Below, piece by piece: positions 4,635-5,239 of a DNA stretch of 5,239 nt. The notes under the pieces were generated by a model. The model did not search any database. It was not told where the DNA came from and saw nothing but the letters and a program-made list of their open reading frames with translations. The translations under genes and the position numbers were made by a program. Positions within the stretch are counted from its first letter, which is position 1. Every line of letters starts with the position of its first letter. This DNA comes from Acidiferrobacterales bacterium (lineage in GTDB: Bacteria; Pseudomonadota; Gammaproteobacteria; Acidiferrobacterales; Sulfurifustaceae): assembly GCA_015492195.1 (NCBI GenBank), contig WGFP01000198.1, forward strand, positions 1 to 5,239, in the 5' to 3' direction.

Positions 4635-5239
4635 TCAGGAATTTTCTACGGTAAAAGTGAACCGCTCGAAGGAACCGGAGTGCTCTATGAGTTCGGTGGT
4701 GGTTATTTTATACAGGCGGTAACCGTTATCCATGTAGATCAGCCTGTTGGGCCTGAATACATTGCGGTGGGTGATCAGGGTCTGCTTTTGTTTGAGCGCC
4801 TCGTTTTCAGGTAACAGCAGGGCCGGAAGAAAATCACTTTCCTCATTCTTTTCGTTGAAGGTTTTAATGACCACCGGCTCGGCATTCGGCGAGAGTCGTT
4901 GCGTCCCGATGTCAACGTGTGACGGGCTTGCGCTTTTCACCCAACGGACAACGCCGATCTCCCATCCCTTGGCTTTTCCGGAGGCCTTGGTGGCGACCAG
5001 ATCGCCGACCCGCACCCGGTCTTTGATCAGCCCGTTTTTGACCAACGCCAGGCCGCCGGCGCTCTCATCCCGTATATTCCAGCTCGAATATTTTAACTCC
5101 GGTATCTCCTGTTCTCTTTGAGCATGCTCGAGGGTGCCGACCGCCGTTCGCTGCGGCAGCGGCCCGACGAACGAGGAACTCGTTGCGAATTTCTTTCCGT
5201 CATTGACCCAGTAATTAATGGCATCAATGCCGATGGCCA
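4635..5239 (-). CDS. Probable PilZ-like (c-di-GMP-binding) protein, C-terminal 200 codons, start outside window
   Basis: The minus-strand frame is open from the right edge (first full codon at 5237) to TGA at 4637-4635, so this is the 3' end of a longer gene. A start at TTG 5045 would cut the domain in half and is rejected. Visible residues 50-105 read like a PilZ beta-barrel: WNIRDESAGGLAL (53-65) contains the [DN]xSxxG motif (57-62), followed by VRVGDLVA, WEIGVVRWVKS and VDIGTQRLSPNAEPVVI. A second small beta-rich part follows, with PALLLP, FRPNRLIYMDNG and a GSFERFTF end. This pattern fits uncharacterised PilZ-type proteins of beta/gammaproteobacteria that bind c-di-GMP. The RxxxR motif that normally precedes the barrel is not evident at the expected place, so ligand binding is uncertain. 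GC content and codon choice look lower than in perM-hda. No signal peptide or membrane segment is visible in the part seen. Confidence 0.55.
   Translation of the reverse strand, partial: AIGIDAINYWVNDGKKFATSSSFVGPLPQRTAVGTLEHAQREQEIPELKYSSWNIRDESAGGLALVKNGLIKDRVRVGDLVATKASGKAKGWEIGVVRWVKSASPSHVDIGTQRLSPNAEPVVIKTFNEKNEESDFLPALLLPENEALKQKQTLITHRNVFRPNRLIYMDNGYRLYKITTTELIEHSGSFERFTFTVENS

Overview
The window looks like chromosomal housekeeping DNA from a GC-rich, non-enteric gammaproteobacterium. The evidence is the gene set and order: a CDP-alcohol phosphatidyltransferase-like protein, a PerM-type permease, Hda, a WrbA quinone reductase, a YfgD/ArsC-like thioredoxin-fold protein, a LysM lipoprotein and a YihY membrane protein. 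In Escherichia coli, perM, yfgD and hda also lie close together. As I recall, Pseudomonas carries wrbA, an arsC-like gene and yihY side by side. No genus can be named from the sequence alone. I see no mobile element, CRISPR array, tRNA or rRNA gene, and no stretch longer than 300 bases lacks a gene.

Layout. Positions 1-2098 (+ strand) form a tightly packed operon. It starts with the 3' end of a CDP-alcohol phosphatidyltransferase-like gene, which overlaps perM by 8 bases; perM in turn overlaps hda by 4 bases. The end of the first gene is unusual: about 150 bases are filled with nested inverted repeats and a degenerate 75-base direct repeat that is kept in frame. Positions 2124-3083 (- strand) hold a convergent two-gene operon, yfgD/arsC-like then wrbA, separated by 3 bases. 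A 157-base divergent spacer (3084-3240) follows and must carry the promoters for that operon and for the next gene. Positions 3241-3663 (+) encode a small LysM lipoprotein, followed by a near-perfect intrinsic terminator. yihY (3728-4606, +) begins only nine bases after the terminator's U-tract region. At the right edge, on the - strand, is the C-terminal 200 codons of a gene that runs out of the window and looks like a PilZ-type c-di-GMP-binding protein.

How the genes fit together. The left operon joins phospholipid synthesis, a membrane permease and control of replication initiation: Hda converts DnaA-ATP to DnaA-ADP on the sliding clamp. The middle pair is a plausible thiol/quinone redox unit. 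The LysM lipoprotein and YihY are envelope proteins. The right-edge gene is probably a signalling protein. I do not see a coherent undescribed system. The features most worth a second look are the repeat-derived tail of the first gene, the terminator pressed against the yihY start codon, and the partial PilZ-like gene.
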